Below the pieces are notes generated by a model. The model had not been told where the DNA came from and searched no databases. It saw only the letters and a program-made list of their open reading frames with translations. Below, piece after piece: positions 1 through 10,740 of a DNA stretch of 64,000 nucleotides. Origin of the DNA: Tribonema minus (Eukaryota > Sar > Xanthophyceae > Tribonematales > Tribonemataceae); assembly GCA_017506865.1 (NCBI GenBank), contig JAFCMP010000112.1, positions 186,001 through 250,000 on the forward strand, read 5' to 3'. Every line of letters begins with the position of its first letter. The stretch's first letter is position 1. The translations under genes were made by a program, and so were the position numbers.

Positions 1-546
1 AGCTCGGTCAATGAAGTGCTTCGGCAGGTGCTGGTGCAAGCAGGTCCCGACTTCATGGATGAAGTGGTGGCGAGTTTTGCAGAGCTGCAGCGGCAAGGGA
101 AGCTCAAGGCGTTGGAGGTAGTGGAATGTGAGATTAAGGCTGTTGAGCAGGAACTCGAGGTCCGCTGCATCGCTCTGCAGAGCTTGGTGGGTTGTCCCGC
201 GGATTTGACGCAGCAGCTGGTGGACAGTCGCGCGGATATGGAATTCGACCTCGCATTGCGTTACCTCGAGTCTCGTCAAGATGAGGCTCATGATGCTCTG
301 AAGGAGAATGTGTGCTTCCCGTCGTTTGACCCTATAATTGCCGCCGATGAGACGTCTGGCGACGGCATGGGCATTGAGGGCAGCCACAGGGCGAGCACTC
401 TGAGAGCACCAACGCCCGTGCACAAATATCGCAGTGCATCACTGCCTATCTTAGGTACAACGTGCAGCGTACAGTATAGAATGCGGCTGCGGACACGGCC
501 AATATTCCTTCGGGGTCTAAATTGTTTGTTCTGTAAAACATGGTGA
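1..546 (+). CDS. C-terminal exon of a divergent CSAYRL-family protein (5' end outside window)
   Basis: The frame is open from base 1, so the start lies outside the window. It ends at the TGA at 544-546; the last 40 or so residues look non-conserved and an earlier splice is possible. The first part is a charged, helical, coiled-coil-like segment. Its opening, VLRQVLVQAGPDFMDEVV, lines up with the start of the coiled-coil region of the intact proteins at 37.8 kb (VLKHLFVEHGADVLEKVL) and 43.0 kb. I therefore read it as a distant fifth member of that family. The family's function is unknown. The resemblance is limited to the hydrophobic pattern plus the G-D-V/F core, so this is an inference. The coding character of residues 1-130 is fairly clear. 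Confidence 0.5.
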   Translation, partial: SSVNEVLRQVLVQAGPDFMDEVVASFAELQRQGKLKALEVVECEIKAVEQELEVRCIALQSLVGCPADLTQQLVDSRADMEFDLALRYLESRQDEAHDALKENVCFPSFDPIIAADETSGDGMGIEGSHRASTLRAPTPVHKYRSASLPILGTTCSVQYRMRLRTRPIFLRGLNCLFCKTW

Positions 547-783
547 TGAGCAGCAGCGGCTCCACGCCTGCATACCGACATAAAATCCCTCCCTTCCAGT
601 CCCACACTATTTACATGCGTCATGCAGCAGCACACCTTGTGCTTCACGCCAGTACCAGCTGCAGGCTCGCGTACTGTGCTACAAACGCTGCTTATGCAGC
701 ACATTGAATGCTGGCGCAGCCGGCTAAGGTGTGTAGCAAGTGTCGGCCTCAGCTACTCAAAGAAGCTGACTACATGCAACCTC

Positions 784-1205
784 ATGCCTGCTGTGCACAA
801 CGTAAACGTACCCCACACCTGCTACATATGCACAAGCGTGAAAGCCGCTCAACCCCAGCTGCTGCACCTAGACGCGCGCCCAACCACATGACGATGCACC
901 TCCATCCACCGCCATCACGCCCGCACTCCCGAGCCTGCTGTGCACAACGTAAACGTACCCCACACCTGCTATGCACAAGGGTGAAAGCCGCTCAACCCCA
1001 GCCACTTGCTGCACCTAAATGCGCGCTACATGGAATGGTTGACACACGACGATGCGCCTCCATACACTGCCGTCACTACATCCTCAAGTCCCAGTAGTGA
1101 AACTCAACACTAGGCGGTCGTCTGCACCTAATGCGCGCCCAATCACACGACGGGTCACCCCCTCCACCGCCATCACTACTACATCATGAGGTCCCAGTAG
1201 TGGAA
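784..1205. repeat. Tandem duplication, about three units of roughly 150 bp
   Basis: The block at 784-930 (starting at the GCACAACGTAAACGTACCCC motif) recurs at 931-1090 and again, shorter, at 1110-1205 (CACCTAATGCGCGCCCAA, then CCCAGTAGTG). The units are diverged and carry small indels. The ORFs crossing them are not conserved between copies, so I read this as non-coding sequence between the exon at the left edge and array A. Confidence 0.7.
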
Positions 1206-1286
1206 TTTGACAGCGCCACGGTTGGCAGCAGTGGCAGGCGACCCGCCGCCGCCGCCGCCGCTGCTGTGGCTCTGAGGGGAGTCTGA

Positions 1287-1433
1287 CTAGCCGGAGCGAC
1301 AGTATTCGCCCTCAGACTCTGCTGCGCTCTCCCAGTCTTCGCCCAGCACATCGCGTAGATCGGCGTTTTCGGCTTCGAGTTCGCGGACACGTCGCTCCAG
1401 CGTGACCAGCCTGCTGACGTCTATCTCATACAC
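1287..1433 (-). CDS. Terminal exon of a coiled-coil protein (array A, last unit)
   Basis: On the minus strand a pyrimidine-rich acceptor (CCACCCTCCCAG) precedes an exon reading VYEIDVSRLVTLERRVRELE and then an acidic tail ending EYCRSG and the TAG at 1287-1289. The leucine/valine spacing (L-V-T-L-E-R-R-V-R-E-L-E) fits a short leucine-zipper-like coiled coil. The first 22 codons are the unit that is duplicated several times upstream (1.7-2.5 kb), and only this copy runs on into a unique tail and stop. It is therefore probably the true last exon of a minus-strand gene. No enzyme domain is visible, and I do not recognise the protein. Confidence 0.5.
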   Translation of the reverse strand: MYEIDVSRLVTLERRVRELEAENADLRDVLGEDWESAAESEGEYCRSG

Positions 1434-1434
1434 C

Positions 1435-2470
1435 TGGGAGGGTGGCACAGCCAGAGAGCGTGTCATAAAAGGTGCTGTGTAGTTCGAGAATATGTCGCGC
1501 GATGGGCAACGAATTTTGCACGGCATTGTGATGACGTGAAGGGATGCTCGTGCAGTGCCCACAAGCAGAAGGTAGACAGTGAGCATGTCATAAATGGTTT
1601 CGCGTACAACTGACAACCGTGCCTGCTGACGCGGGCTCGTACACAGGACGGTACACACAGAAACCAGTCACAGGAGGTACAGACAGAGGATATTAGCAGG
1701 AATAGTGCTACGTTTCGGCTTCGAGCTCGCGGACGCGTCGCTTTAGCGTGACCAGCCTGCCAACGTCGGTCTCATACACCTGGAGGGTGGCACAGTGAGT
1801 AAAGGGGGAGGTATGAACACAGTGAGCGTGTCTTAAATGTGCTGTGGTGTAGTATGATAAGAGGTTGTGTGGATGGTGCTACGTTTGACGCTTCAAGCTC
1901 TCGGCACAGACAGTAAGGGTTTAGGCACAGATGGTGTGTACGACTGGCAACAGCGGAGTTGTGTATTGGGTCTCAGTGAAATGCTGCACGAGCAGTGTAC
2001 ACTGGCGCTTCCAGCGTGATCAGCCTGCCAATACGGTCTCGTACATGTGGAGGGGTGGCACATAAAGAGACCTGAAAGAAGAGGTACGACACTGACGGTT
2101 TTAGCGGGGATGGTGCTGCGGTCTCCGCTTCGAGCTTGCGAACACGGCGCTCCAGCATGACCAGCCTGCCAACATCGGTTTCGTACACCTAACAAGGGAG
2201 GCACAGACAGTGAGGATTTCAGCGGATATGGTGTTGTGTACGACTGGCAACAGCGGAGGTGTGTGTGTTGGGTCTCAGTGGAAGTGATCACGCGCAGTGT
2301 GGCGTGTCTGCTGACACGGGCTTGTGCACGTGGGGCAAGAGGTACAGAACGAGACCAGGCAGAGAAAGTAAAGATGGTTTCAGCACCGATGGTGCTACGT
2401 TCTCTGCTTCGAGTTTGCGGACGCGGTGGTCCAGTGTGACCAGCCTGTCAACGTCGGTTTTGTACACCGT
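1435..2470 (-). repeat. Array A: tandem copies of a coiled-coil exon with its splice sites
   Basis: At least four further copies of the 68-bp exon seen at 1366-1433 lie at about 1712-1779, 2004-2053 (degraded), 2122-2189 and 2398-2467. On the minus strand they read VYETDVGRLV..RRVRELEAE, YETDVGRLVMLERRVRKLEA and YKTDVDRLVTLDHRVRKLEA. Each is preceded by a pyrimidine/CCTCCA-type stretch. Three are followed by the same GTAGCACC donor-like motif; the copy at 2122 has GC instead of GT there. Partial traces continue to about 2870. The spacing is irregular (200-350 bp). The conserved leucine positions suggest recent or selected duplication, but several copies look dead. Confidence 0.65.
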
Positions 2471-3183
2471 GGAGGGGTGGCATACCGGAAAGTGGTGCAC
2501 AGTGAGCACGTTGTGGATGATGTTGTTTACTGTCAGAGTATGTTGTACGACTAAGTTTGGCAGGGTACTAAGGTAACGTCAAGAGCTACGCGTGCACTAG
2601 GCGCTGGCGCTTCCAGCACCAAAAGACCAGAAACAAGAGGTATGACCACTGAGATGTGTACGTCTTATAATACGTAGAGCGGGACGCACAGCAGAGGACC
2701 AGCACGAGGTACAGACAGTGAGGAAATTAGCGGGAATGGTGCTGTGTTCTCCGATTCGAGAGCATGTCGTCATGGACGGTGTTGTGCACGACTGACAACC
2801 GAGAGCAGAATATGAGGGCAACGTGAAGGAGCCTGCCTACATCAATCTCGTACGGTCGGAAGAGAGGGACAGAAATTGTGCACATTCGAGGAGGGGTCGA
2901 CAGTGAGGGTGTCAGGAGGGATGGTTCATCTACATACTGGCAACAGATGAGCTGGGTACTGATGCTGCTACTGAACTGCTGCTGCGTTTGCTGCTACTTA
3001 CCGCATACTAGTGTGGCACTGCTGAGCAGCTGTTGCTGCCTCGCCCCCATTGCTGGAGAGCTCCGAGCGCCATGTCAAACGCTCAAACCATTTCGGTTGC
3101 ATGCAGGCGGCTGGCTGGGCATACATGCACTTCAAAAGAGGCATAGAAGACTCGTAGGCATTCCAAAAGATCGAGGCTTATGG
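2471..3183. other. No gene recognised
   Basis: Apart from weak traces of the array A unit at about 2600-2630 and 2825-2870, I see only short unsupported ORFs here. Confidence 0.4.
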
Positions 3184-3341
3184 TAACACACAAGCAGTGT
3201 GTGAAGCTCTCAGTTATCTCTCACACAGGCATGTAAGCTTCCTCGTATCATCGTTAAGCACAGGCCGTCGCTCTAGAACCCTGGCGGATCGCGCAAATGA
3301 TCAAACCAAGTAATTGTAAATTGAACAGTGGTGCTCATACC
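3184..3341. repeat. Dispersed repeat family R1, copy 1
   Basis: This stretch of about 150 bp (ACACACAAGCAGTGTGTGAA ... CTCTAGAACCCT ... CGCGCAAATGATCAAACC) matches 9693-9852 closely along its whole length. Shorter, more decayed relatives lie at about 10150-10237 and 11745-11830. It contains the imperfect palindrome CACACAAGCAGTGTGTG. It is probably a fragment of an interspersed element; no ends or target duplications could be set. Confidence 0.7.
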
Positions 3342-4558
3342 TCGATGCGACGCGCGCCCATATAAGGTGACAGCGGCGCTGGCGGCACAGCACGCGAAGC
3401 AGCGATGGCGGTGCTGGTGGTGTCTTCCCGCTCCGGGGTGAGGGAGGTGGCCTGTGATGTCCGCTGTTGCCGGTGCAGCTGCGGGCAAGCAAAAGTAGCA
3501 GCGACCATTATGATATTTCAAGATGTTGGGCCAGTTGTAGCCATCTGATTCACGAGCCTCAGCTGCAGCCTTTCTTCTCAGCAAGTGACCATCATTGCCT
3601 GACTTTCATACAGTTTTGCCCAAAAAGCGACTGCTGGACCTTCAAATGCTTCACCTAAGGCAAAGATGCCTGTTCAGAGAACTGAAGTGCTCCGGGCGAT
3701 CAGACAACAGAGTAATTTGAAGGCGCACTGAGAAAATTGTACGTAATGGTGCGATGTGGTGCCTGCACGGTCTCAGCGGGCATCTACAGCAGCTGTACGT
3801 CTGCATTGTGATTGCGTGCAGCTGTGAAACATGCGACTGCGAGCAAACAAGCACAGCAGCAGCAGCAGTCCATCATGAACGCAACCGTAACGAGAATGCC
3901 TGTAGTGCATACTTTCGTATTGCGAAGGATGGCGAGGTAGGCCGGTTGTCTCTGTGCAAACGCGGAAAGTATTGTGGGCGGCACTGCTTAAACAGTGGCT
4001 GCACTGTGTGGAGCAAGCATGCATAGTGCAACTGCCCGGCATCTACAAGTGTTGTGAACATGCAAGTGCTGTGAACCTGCAACGGGCGTGGCTCAATCTA
4101 AGCTGTGCTGAGCAACGAGATGTAAGATGGTACCATTTCCACAAGGGATACACCACCCCCTGCTGGTAAGCTTCACAAGAAGCCAAACTAAAAGTACTGC
4201 AAGAACGATTTGGTTTCAGCTTAACGATGACGCTCTTTAACTGCTAGTATTATCCTTGAAGTACATGCGTATTCTGTACCTTATTTACTACTATCACTTG
4301 CAGCAGCAGCTGGTCCTCCTTGACCCGGTGGTGCGCACATGTTTCAAGCATACACGGTTTGTATTCTTGCAGGCAAAACGTGCAGGTCTTGTAGCAAATT
4401 CGGCTGTGACAATCTCCGTCGCCTGCACGTGTAGTTTGCTGGTGAGACGAAGCAAAGGCACCACAGTTCACAATACTAGAAGCACGCCATGAAACGAGCT
4501 ACCACGTTTTGCCACCTTGTAAGTGGCACCGTGTAATTATATGGCGCAAAACGCACCT
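3342..4558. other. No gene recognised
   Basis: This stretch has short ORFs only. The plus strand at 3953-4025 encodes CKRGKYCGRHCLNSGC, a cysteine cluster faintly like a MYND finger, but it is followed at once by a stop and lacks the final His/Cys pairs, so it is not annotated as a domain. Confidence 0.35.
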
Positions 4559-6062
4559 CTGTAGCCTCCCTGTCCAGCTCTTCCGCCACGGCCGCCGCAG
4601 CTGTTGCCGCAGCGGCGGCACTCGAAGCAGACGTACGTCTCGACGACAGTGAGTTGGAGCGCGTTGCCTGACGCGCAGACTGCAGCAAGGGGCAAGATGA
4701 AGAAGAGAGTAAGAGATTGTGGAGCTGTTGGACATATGCAGACTGTATAAGACTGGATAAACAGCAGTGTTTGAGAGTGTGGGGCTATTGTCATGGCGGC
4801 AGCGCTTGAAGTACAGTGTGCCTTGACGAGAGTGAGTTAGAGCGTGTTGCCTGACGTGCAGACTGCAGTACAAGACCAACATGAAGAGCATGTGAGACTG
4901 TTGAGCTGTTGCCGCAGCAGCGGCAGCACTGGAAGCAGACGTGCGCCTTGACGACAGTGAGTTGAAACGTGTTGCCTGGCGCGCAGACTGCAGGTACAAG
5001 ACAACGTGAAGAGCGCGTGAGACTGCTGAGCTGTTGCCACGGCGGCAGCAGCAGCAGCGCTTTGAAGCGTGAGAGTGTTGAGGTGTAGCCGCAGCAGCAG
5101 CACTCGAAGCAGACGTACGCCTTGACGACAGTGAGTTGGAGCGTGTTGCCTGACGCGCAGACTGCAGCAAGGGGCAAGGTGAGGAAGAGAGCAAGAGATT
5201 GTGGAGCTGTTGGACATGCAGACTGCAGTATAGGACAGGACAACTAACTGTGTGTGAGACTGTGTAGCTGTTGCTGCGGCAGCAGCGTTGGAAGCAGACG
5301 TGCGCCTTGACGAGAGCGAGTTGGAGCGCGTTGCTTGGCGCGCAGACTGCAGTAGCACACATTATACAGACAAAAGTGCTGAGAGGGTGAAGGTGTTGCA
5401 GCGGTGGCAGCACTCGAAGCAGACGTGCGCCGTGACGACAGCGAGTTAGAGCGCGTTGCCTGACGCGCAGGCTGCAGTAAGGGACAAGTTAAACAAGAGC
5501 GTGTGAGACTTTGCAATTGTGGAGCTGTTGGAAGCGCAGACTGCAGTGGTGCAGTGGACGACAACATGAAGAAGAGCATGTGAGACTGTCGAGCGGCTGC
5601 TGCGGCGGCAGCGCTCGACGCGGACTGCGTCTCGACGACAGTGAGTTAATCCGTGTTGCCTGACGCGCAGACTGCAGCACGGGACAAGATGAAGAGCGTG
5701 TGAGATGTTGAGCCGTTGGCCGCGCAGACTGCAGATTACGATGAGATCAATAAGAGCATGTGAGACTTTTGAGCTATTGCCGCTGCGGCAGCATTCGAAG
5801 CAGACCTGCGCCTTGAGTTGGAGCACGTTGCCTGACGCGCAGACTGCAGTGTGGACCAAGACAAAGAAGAAAATAGGAGATCGTGGAGCTGTTTGACACG
5901 CAGGCTGTAGTACTGACATTGTTTGAAATTGTGGGGCTGTTGTCACGGCAGCAGCGCTTGAAGCACAGTGCGCCTTGACGACAGAGAGTTCGAGCATGTT
6001 GCCTGACGCGCAGACTGCAGCAGAAGACAAGATGATTGTTGCCGCACACACAGACTGCAGCA
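4559..6062 (-). repeat. Array B: eight or more tandem copies of an Ser/Ala-rich exon-like unit
   Basis: Read on the minus strand, each unit begins with a pyrimidine tract ending CTGCAG, a strong acceptor (for example before 4682). The exon-like sequence SARQATRSNSLSSRRTSASS follows, then an alanine run. Full units have their acceptor end near 4682, 4868, 4991, 5167, 5351, 5476, 5677, 5850 and 6021. Acceptor-only fragments (CAGACTGCAG on the plus strand) lie near 5226, 5544, 5732, 5911 and 6062. The most downstream unit (4559-4679) continues AAAAVAEELDREATE and ends at a good donor (GAG/GTGCGT near 4558), so it is the best candidate for a functional exon. Most other units lack a clear GT donor and may be non-functional. 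Confidence 0.65.
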
Positions 6063-7289
6063 CAAGACAAGATACAAAATAGGTTCTGCGCCGCCTACCA
6101 AACGAGTGCAGACAATACCTCCTACACAAAAGCTCCGCAGTGGACTGATGCGGTAGAGTGCAGTAGCCATGAGCAGATCTCAATTGGGGTAGTGGATGAT
6201 TCTTCATCAAGATTTCTGCAGTCACATTTTCTGTCACACATAATAATGGACCTGCTGTGAGCAGAAGACGTTTGCAGGCTCGTGAAAGAAACGACCGAGA
6301 GCCTCACGTGCTTCTTGTGTACGTTTCCATAATCTAACAAGACATGCTGTTTGGTGATGTGGGCAAAAAGCTGCAGACTGAAGCGTATGCAGGAAAAAGT
6401 ACTTTTTCTGTGAGCTTCAAAGCATAATGCTGTCATGACGTGCGCATACTGTGTGCCTCACTACTGTTGAGCATGACCCACTTCTAAGTCAGTGCTGTAC
6501 AATAGATGCAACAGACACTAATCCGCCTCAGGTTTACAAAGGAAGTACAAGACATTGCAACCTACTGCTGCAAGCCTCCACAGTATGCGAGCACGTACCC
6601 GAATGGCGCCGATGCCTTCAGCCAGTTGTGTCTGCAACATAACCAAAAATGAAACAACGCACAGCTGTCAGGTTTCATACGAGACAGCTCTCAGCGAAAC
6701 AGCGACAAAGGAAATGTGCGAAGTTAAGTGACTACTGCATTTTTTTACCCTGGGCCTAGTCGAACGCGAGAGCCCAGCTTGTGATCACGCTCTAGCAAAC
6801 AGGGTTAAATGCAACCTTTCATACTCAATGCTATGAAGGTGGTCATCAACGCTGTGTTGACACTGCAATGTATGTGCATAGCATCGACCGAACAACATAC
6901 ACACAACTGTACACGTAGCATGATAGGGCAGGCATACGATACTGTTGAATACTTTCCACAATGAAGTTGCATCATTTGAATATCACCAACACGGCACCGC
7001 GGCAACAAACGCAGTACTGTTCTTGCAATGTACAACGCTGTCACGCCTGCTGACGGGGTGGCCTCACCCATGTGAACTGCTAAAGCATCGTAGGCTGATT
7101 GACAGCAGCGTCAAACTGCACAAACATACTGTCACTCCACACATATCCTATCACGTGCAACACCTTTGCAGCTATCAGAGGATGAAGTTGTTAATGGCAC
7201 CCTAAAGCTGTGCGCTGCACGTTCCTTGGCCCACCGTTGATGCGTTTTTGGACACGAGGGAGGGGGGGGGGGGGGTCATTTCAGGAGCA
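6063..7289. other. No gene recognised
   Basis: Only short ORFs without splice support are present. A poly-G tract (7260-7274) marks the right edge. Confidence 0.4.
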
Positions 7290-8322
7290 TGTGCACATAG
7301 TTACATGACCTCATTTCATTTTCACCACTGCAAGGGGCGAGTACAGCTGCACAACATCCATCACTACCCCCCGTGACGTCACCACACAGGATACATCACA
7401 AATTGTTGAATTGCATCTCAGAAAGCGGGTGCATGGGCATTATACGAGAGTGTTGAAGCTGGCATCGCGCTGCTGCTTGCAGTTTCAATTTCGCCATTAA
7501 AAGTGGTGAGTACAGCAGCAGCACACCATCAATGGCTACGCGCCCGTGACGCCATCACACACGTTAATTTATCAGTTGCATGTAATAAAGCAGGAGCATG
7601 CGCATCATACGCCCCGTGAGAGTGAAGCTGGCATCGAGCTGCACCTTTTATGTTTCACTTCACCATCGGAAGATGTGAGTACAGCGGCACACTGCCCATC
7701 ACTACACCTCTAACGCCGCCGGACATTACAAGTGCTGAGACCTCATCAAACAAAAGGTGCACAGGTATCACACGCACCCTGAGAGTGGTGAAGCTGGCGT
7801 CGAGCTGCTCCTTGTATCTTTCACTTCGCCAACGGAAAACGTGAGTACAGCAGCACACTGCCCATCACTACACCTCTAACGCCGCTGCAAACCAACACGT
7901 CATTTGACCTTCTCTGAAAAACAGGTGCATGTAGGCATCCTACGCACCCTGAGAGTGTTGAAGCTGGCATTCAGCTGCTCGTTGTATGATTCACTTCGCC
8001 AACGCAACATGTGAGCACAGCACACCGTTTATGACTACACCTCTGACGATGCCGCACATTACAAGTGCTATCTGACAAACAGGTACATGCGCGTCAGACG
8101 CACCCTGAGAGTGGTCAACCTGACATTAAGCAGCCACTTTTTCACCAACGGTCCAAATGATGTGAGCACAGCAGCACACCGCCTATCACTACGATTCTGA
8201 CACCCCCACAAGACACAAGTGCTCAAACTTCCTCAAACCTCATCTAAAAACAGGTGCATAGGCATCATACGCACCCTGAGAGTGGTGAAGCTGGCGTCCA
8301 GCTGCTCCTTGGCCGCGGACCC
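7290..8322 (-). repeat. Array C1: about six tandem copies of a KEQLDASFTTLR exon-like unit
   Basis: Units are spaced 150-180 bp apart (around 7440, 7590, 7745, 7925, 8080 and 8250). On the minus strand the best copies read SERYKEQLDASFTTLR (7755-7830) and AAKEQLDASFTTLR (near 8270-8320). Each is followed by AGG/GTGCGT, a good splice donor. The same units can also be read on the plus strand as AG/...RTLRVVKLASSC.../GTGAGT, which gives equally good splice sites, so the strand is not certain. I favour minus because the 8.3-kb copy continues in frame into EEVFHFIVGAGSAA and because arrays A and B are minus. Function is unknown. Confidence 0.55.
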
Positions 8323-8935
8323 GGCTCCGACAATGAAGTGGAAAACCTCTTCAGAGGGATCTTGGGCGGCGTACTCTGCAACGGCTGATGACATGCGGCA
8401 GTGACAGAGAGAGAGTGCGAGTGCTGAGATACGACACAGACACTCTGCAGCGGCTGATGATATGGCTGCAGTGACAGAAAGTGAGTGCCAGTACTGATAT
8501 AGAGAACCGAAATTTGAGCACCTCCTGCAGAGTTCGATCACAGAAGCAAAGCTCAGTTGCCAGATTGAACTGCGTGTGCCGCACGGGGGGCAGCCGCGTT
8601 AAGTTGGAGCAGGAGCAAGAGAAAGTCAATACTCTTGGGCGGCGTACTGTGCAGCGGTTGATGACATGGCGGCAGTAAGAGAGAGAGAGTGCAGCTGCTG
8701 AGATAGGAAACAAAAACTTCGAGCACTTTCCGTGAAGCTGAAGAAGCAAGAGTTCCCAAATTGAACGTTCTGTGCCGCACGGCGAACAGACGCGCTGTCG
8801 TTCAACTTAGAGCAGGAACGGAGAATGGCAGACTCTGGTTTGCGCCTGGCGCATTGAATAAGAGTGAGCCAATACTCTTGGGCGGCGTACTCTGCAACGG
8901 CTGATGACATACATGGCAGCAGTACCAGAGAAGGC
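8323..8935 (-). repeat. Array C2: tandem copies of an AVAEYAAQ unit
   Basis: Minus-strand units with a CT-rich tract (CTCTCTCTGTCACTGCCGC) ending ATCAG or GCAG are followed by AVAEYAAQ or TAAQYAAQ. They occur near 8380, 8450 (degraded), 8650 and 8890. The copy at 8323-8395 runs straight into the last C1 unit (AVAEYAAQDPSEEVFHFIVG), which suggests a composite exon of about 130 bp. The tract acts as a plausible acceptor. Confidence 0.5.
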
Positions 8936-9377
8936 GTGCGAGTGATGAGACAGGAAACGAAGCATGTGAAGGCCCTGTCAAGGAACACACTATTGGGTGG
9001 TCACCATGGTATTCCCATCAAAAACTTCAAGCACCTGCATTTTGCGCCGCGACAAATGCCCCGCTGCTAACGACTGCATGCAGGCTTCAAGCGACCGCAC
9101 GCCAGGCTCCAAGCGATTGCACGCCCTATTGCCGGTGCGCTGCTGTGTCAAGCGCCGCTCGTGTCTGAGTGTGGCACGGTCAGGCGCAGGCACAGTAAGA
9201 TTCTTGTCAAGCTGTGTCGCGCTTGCAACCCATATTCACTTCGGTTGCACCAGCAGTGAAGGCAAGCGTTTGTCGTGAAATTTTATGCAAAGACGTGCTC
9301 GGCGATTAGTTGGTTCAGTACAGAGCAATAAGCAGTTGGCTGTAGCGCAATTGCAACTTAGCACAAGGAGTAACATA

Positions 9378-9512
9378 TGCCATGGCGCAGCAGGCAAATT
9401 GACAGGGCGCATATACTGCAAAGTGCTCAATCAACAGCTCACCCAATGGAGTTGCATATGGCGCAGCAGGCAAGTTGACAGCATATACTGTACAGTGCTC
9501 AGGCAACAGCGC
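9378..9512. repeat. Local tandem duplication (about 80-bp unit)
   Basis: The segment from ATATGCCATGGCGCAGCAGG through GCTCAATCAACAGC recurs directly downstream (CATATGGCGCAGCAGGCAAG ... GCTCAGGCAACAGC). It has no coding signal. Confidence 0.6.
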
Positions 9513-9692
9513 ACCCAACCTGTCATGAATGCTGGGGCAGCTGTAATGGCCGCATATTCGCATGTCAGGTAAAGCGCACATGTTTGAGGCTGGCTGGAGA
9601 TAAGTTGTACTTCGTAACACGTATATATCATACTTTAGAAGAGTATCAGCAACGTGCGTACTGGAGGAAATATAAATGCAAGTACATCTATG

Positions 9693-9852
9693 GAAACACA
9701 CAAGCAGTGTGTGAGGCTCTCAGTTATCTCTTACACAGGCGTGTAAGCTTCTTCTTACCATCGTTAACCATAGGTCGTCGCTCTAGAACCCTAGCGAATC
9801 GCGCAAATGATCAAACCGAGTAAACCGTATCAAGCACATTGCTGTGCTCATC
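9693..9852. repeat. Dispersed repeat family R1, copy 2
   Basis: This is a full-length match to 3184-3341, with the shared CTCTAGAACCCT and GCGCAAATGATCAAACC segments. The copy ends in different flanking sequence (AAACCGTATCAAGC). Confidence 0.7.
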
Positions 9853-10149
9853 GAGCCATATAGGGTAGCGCGCACGCAAGGTGATCTATATGGGTTGATG
9901 GACTTATGTTTGTACGGTGCATGTAGCTTCATGATTCATTACCTATCAGTACTGCAGATTGATTACCTGTATATGTCTGTTTGCTGGTACAAGAAAGATT
10001 CAAGGCCTTGCAGACCAACAAGCGCACATTATAAGCACAACTTGTGGCTCTAAATTCCCTTGTGTAAGTTTATGGATACTCTGCTGTACATGTACTACCT
10101 ATGGTCATTGTGGCTCTTGATTCTCTGTTTTCAAGGCATAAACATAAGC

Positions 10150-10237
10150 AAACACACAAGGAGTACATGAGGCGTCCGCCTATCTCTTACACAGGCGTGC
10201 AACCTTCTTACCCCATCACTTACCTACTACAGGTCGT
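10150..10237. repeat. Dispersed repeat family R1, partial copy 3
   Basis: The matching segment is ACACACAAGG..., followed by CTATCTCTTACACAGGCGTG and CAGGTCGTTGC. Only the left half of the family unit is retained. A still weaker trace is at 11745-11830. Confidence 0.5.
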
Positions 10238-10740
10238 TGCCAGGAGATATCTATGAATACCGTCAGATAAATACGGAACCGCTATATATAGACATGTGTC
10301 GAGAGCGTCAATCGGTGTGATCACTGGCTTATACTTTCTCACAAGTATATGATGCATACATGATGAGGTTTGAGGGAGCGAGCACATGCGCTTGCAACCA
10401 CGCCATGGCATGACTCACCGTCAATCTAAAGTAGCAACTGCTGCTGCAGTGAGAAACCCAGCATGATGCGCCGTGCTGCGCGCCATTGCAGGAGGTGCTG
10501 CTGTGACCTGCCAAAAAGCCCGCCGCCAGTTACCGGCACATGTCACATCCTCCGAGGCTAGCACCTGCATGGGGCACGATCATGTGCAACGGCAGTCAGT
10601 GCATGTGTGATCATGTGCAATGGCAGTCAGTGCGAGTGTGCACAAACTTTCTGTCCAGGCAAAATATGATGTACTTGTAGGCGCAACCAGCAAGCCACGA
10701 CATGGCGGTAAAAGGATGCACAAAAAAGGGGTCAAGTAAC

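Noticed and set aside
3953-4025. Cysteine cluster resembling a MYND finger
   Set aside because: It lacks the terminal His/Cys ligands and stops at once.
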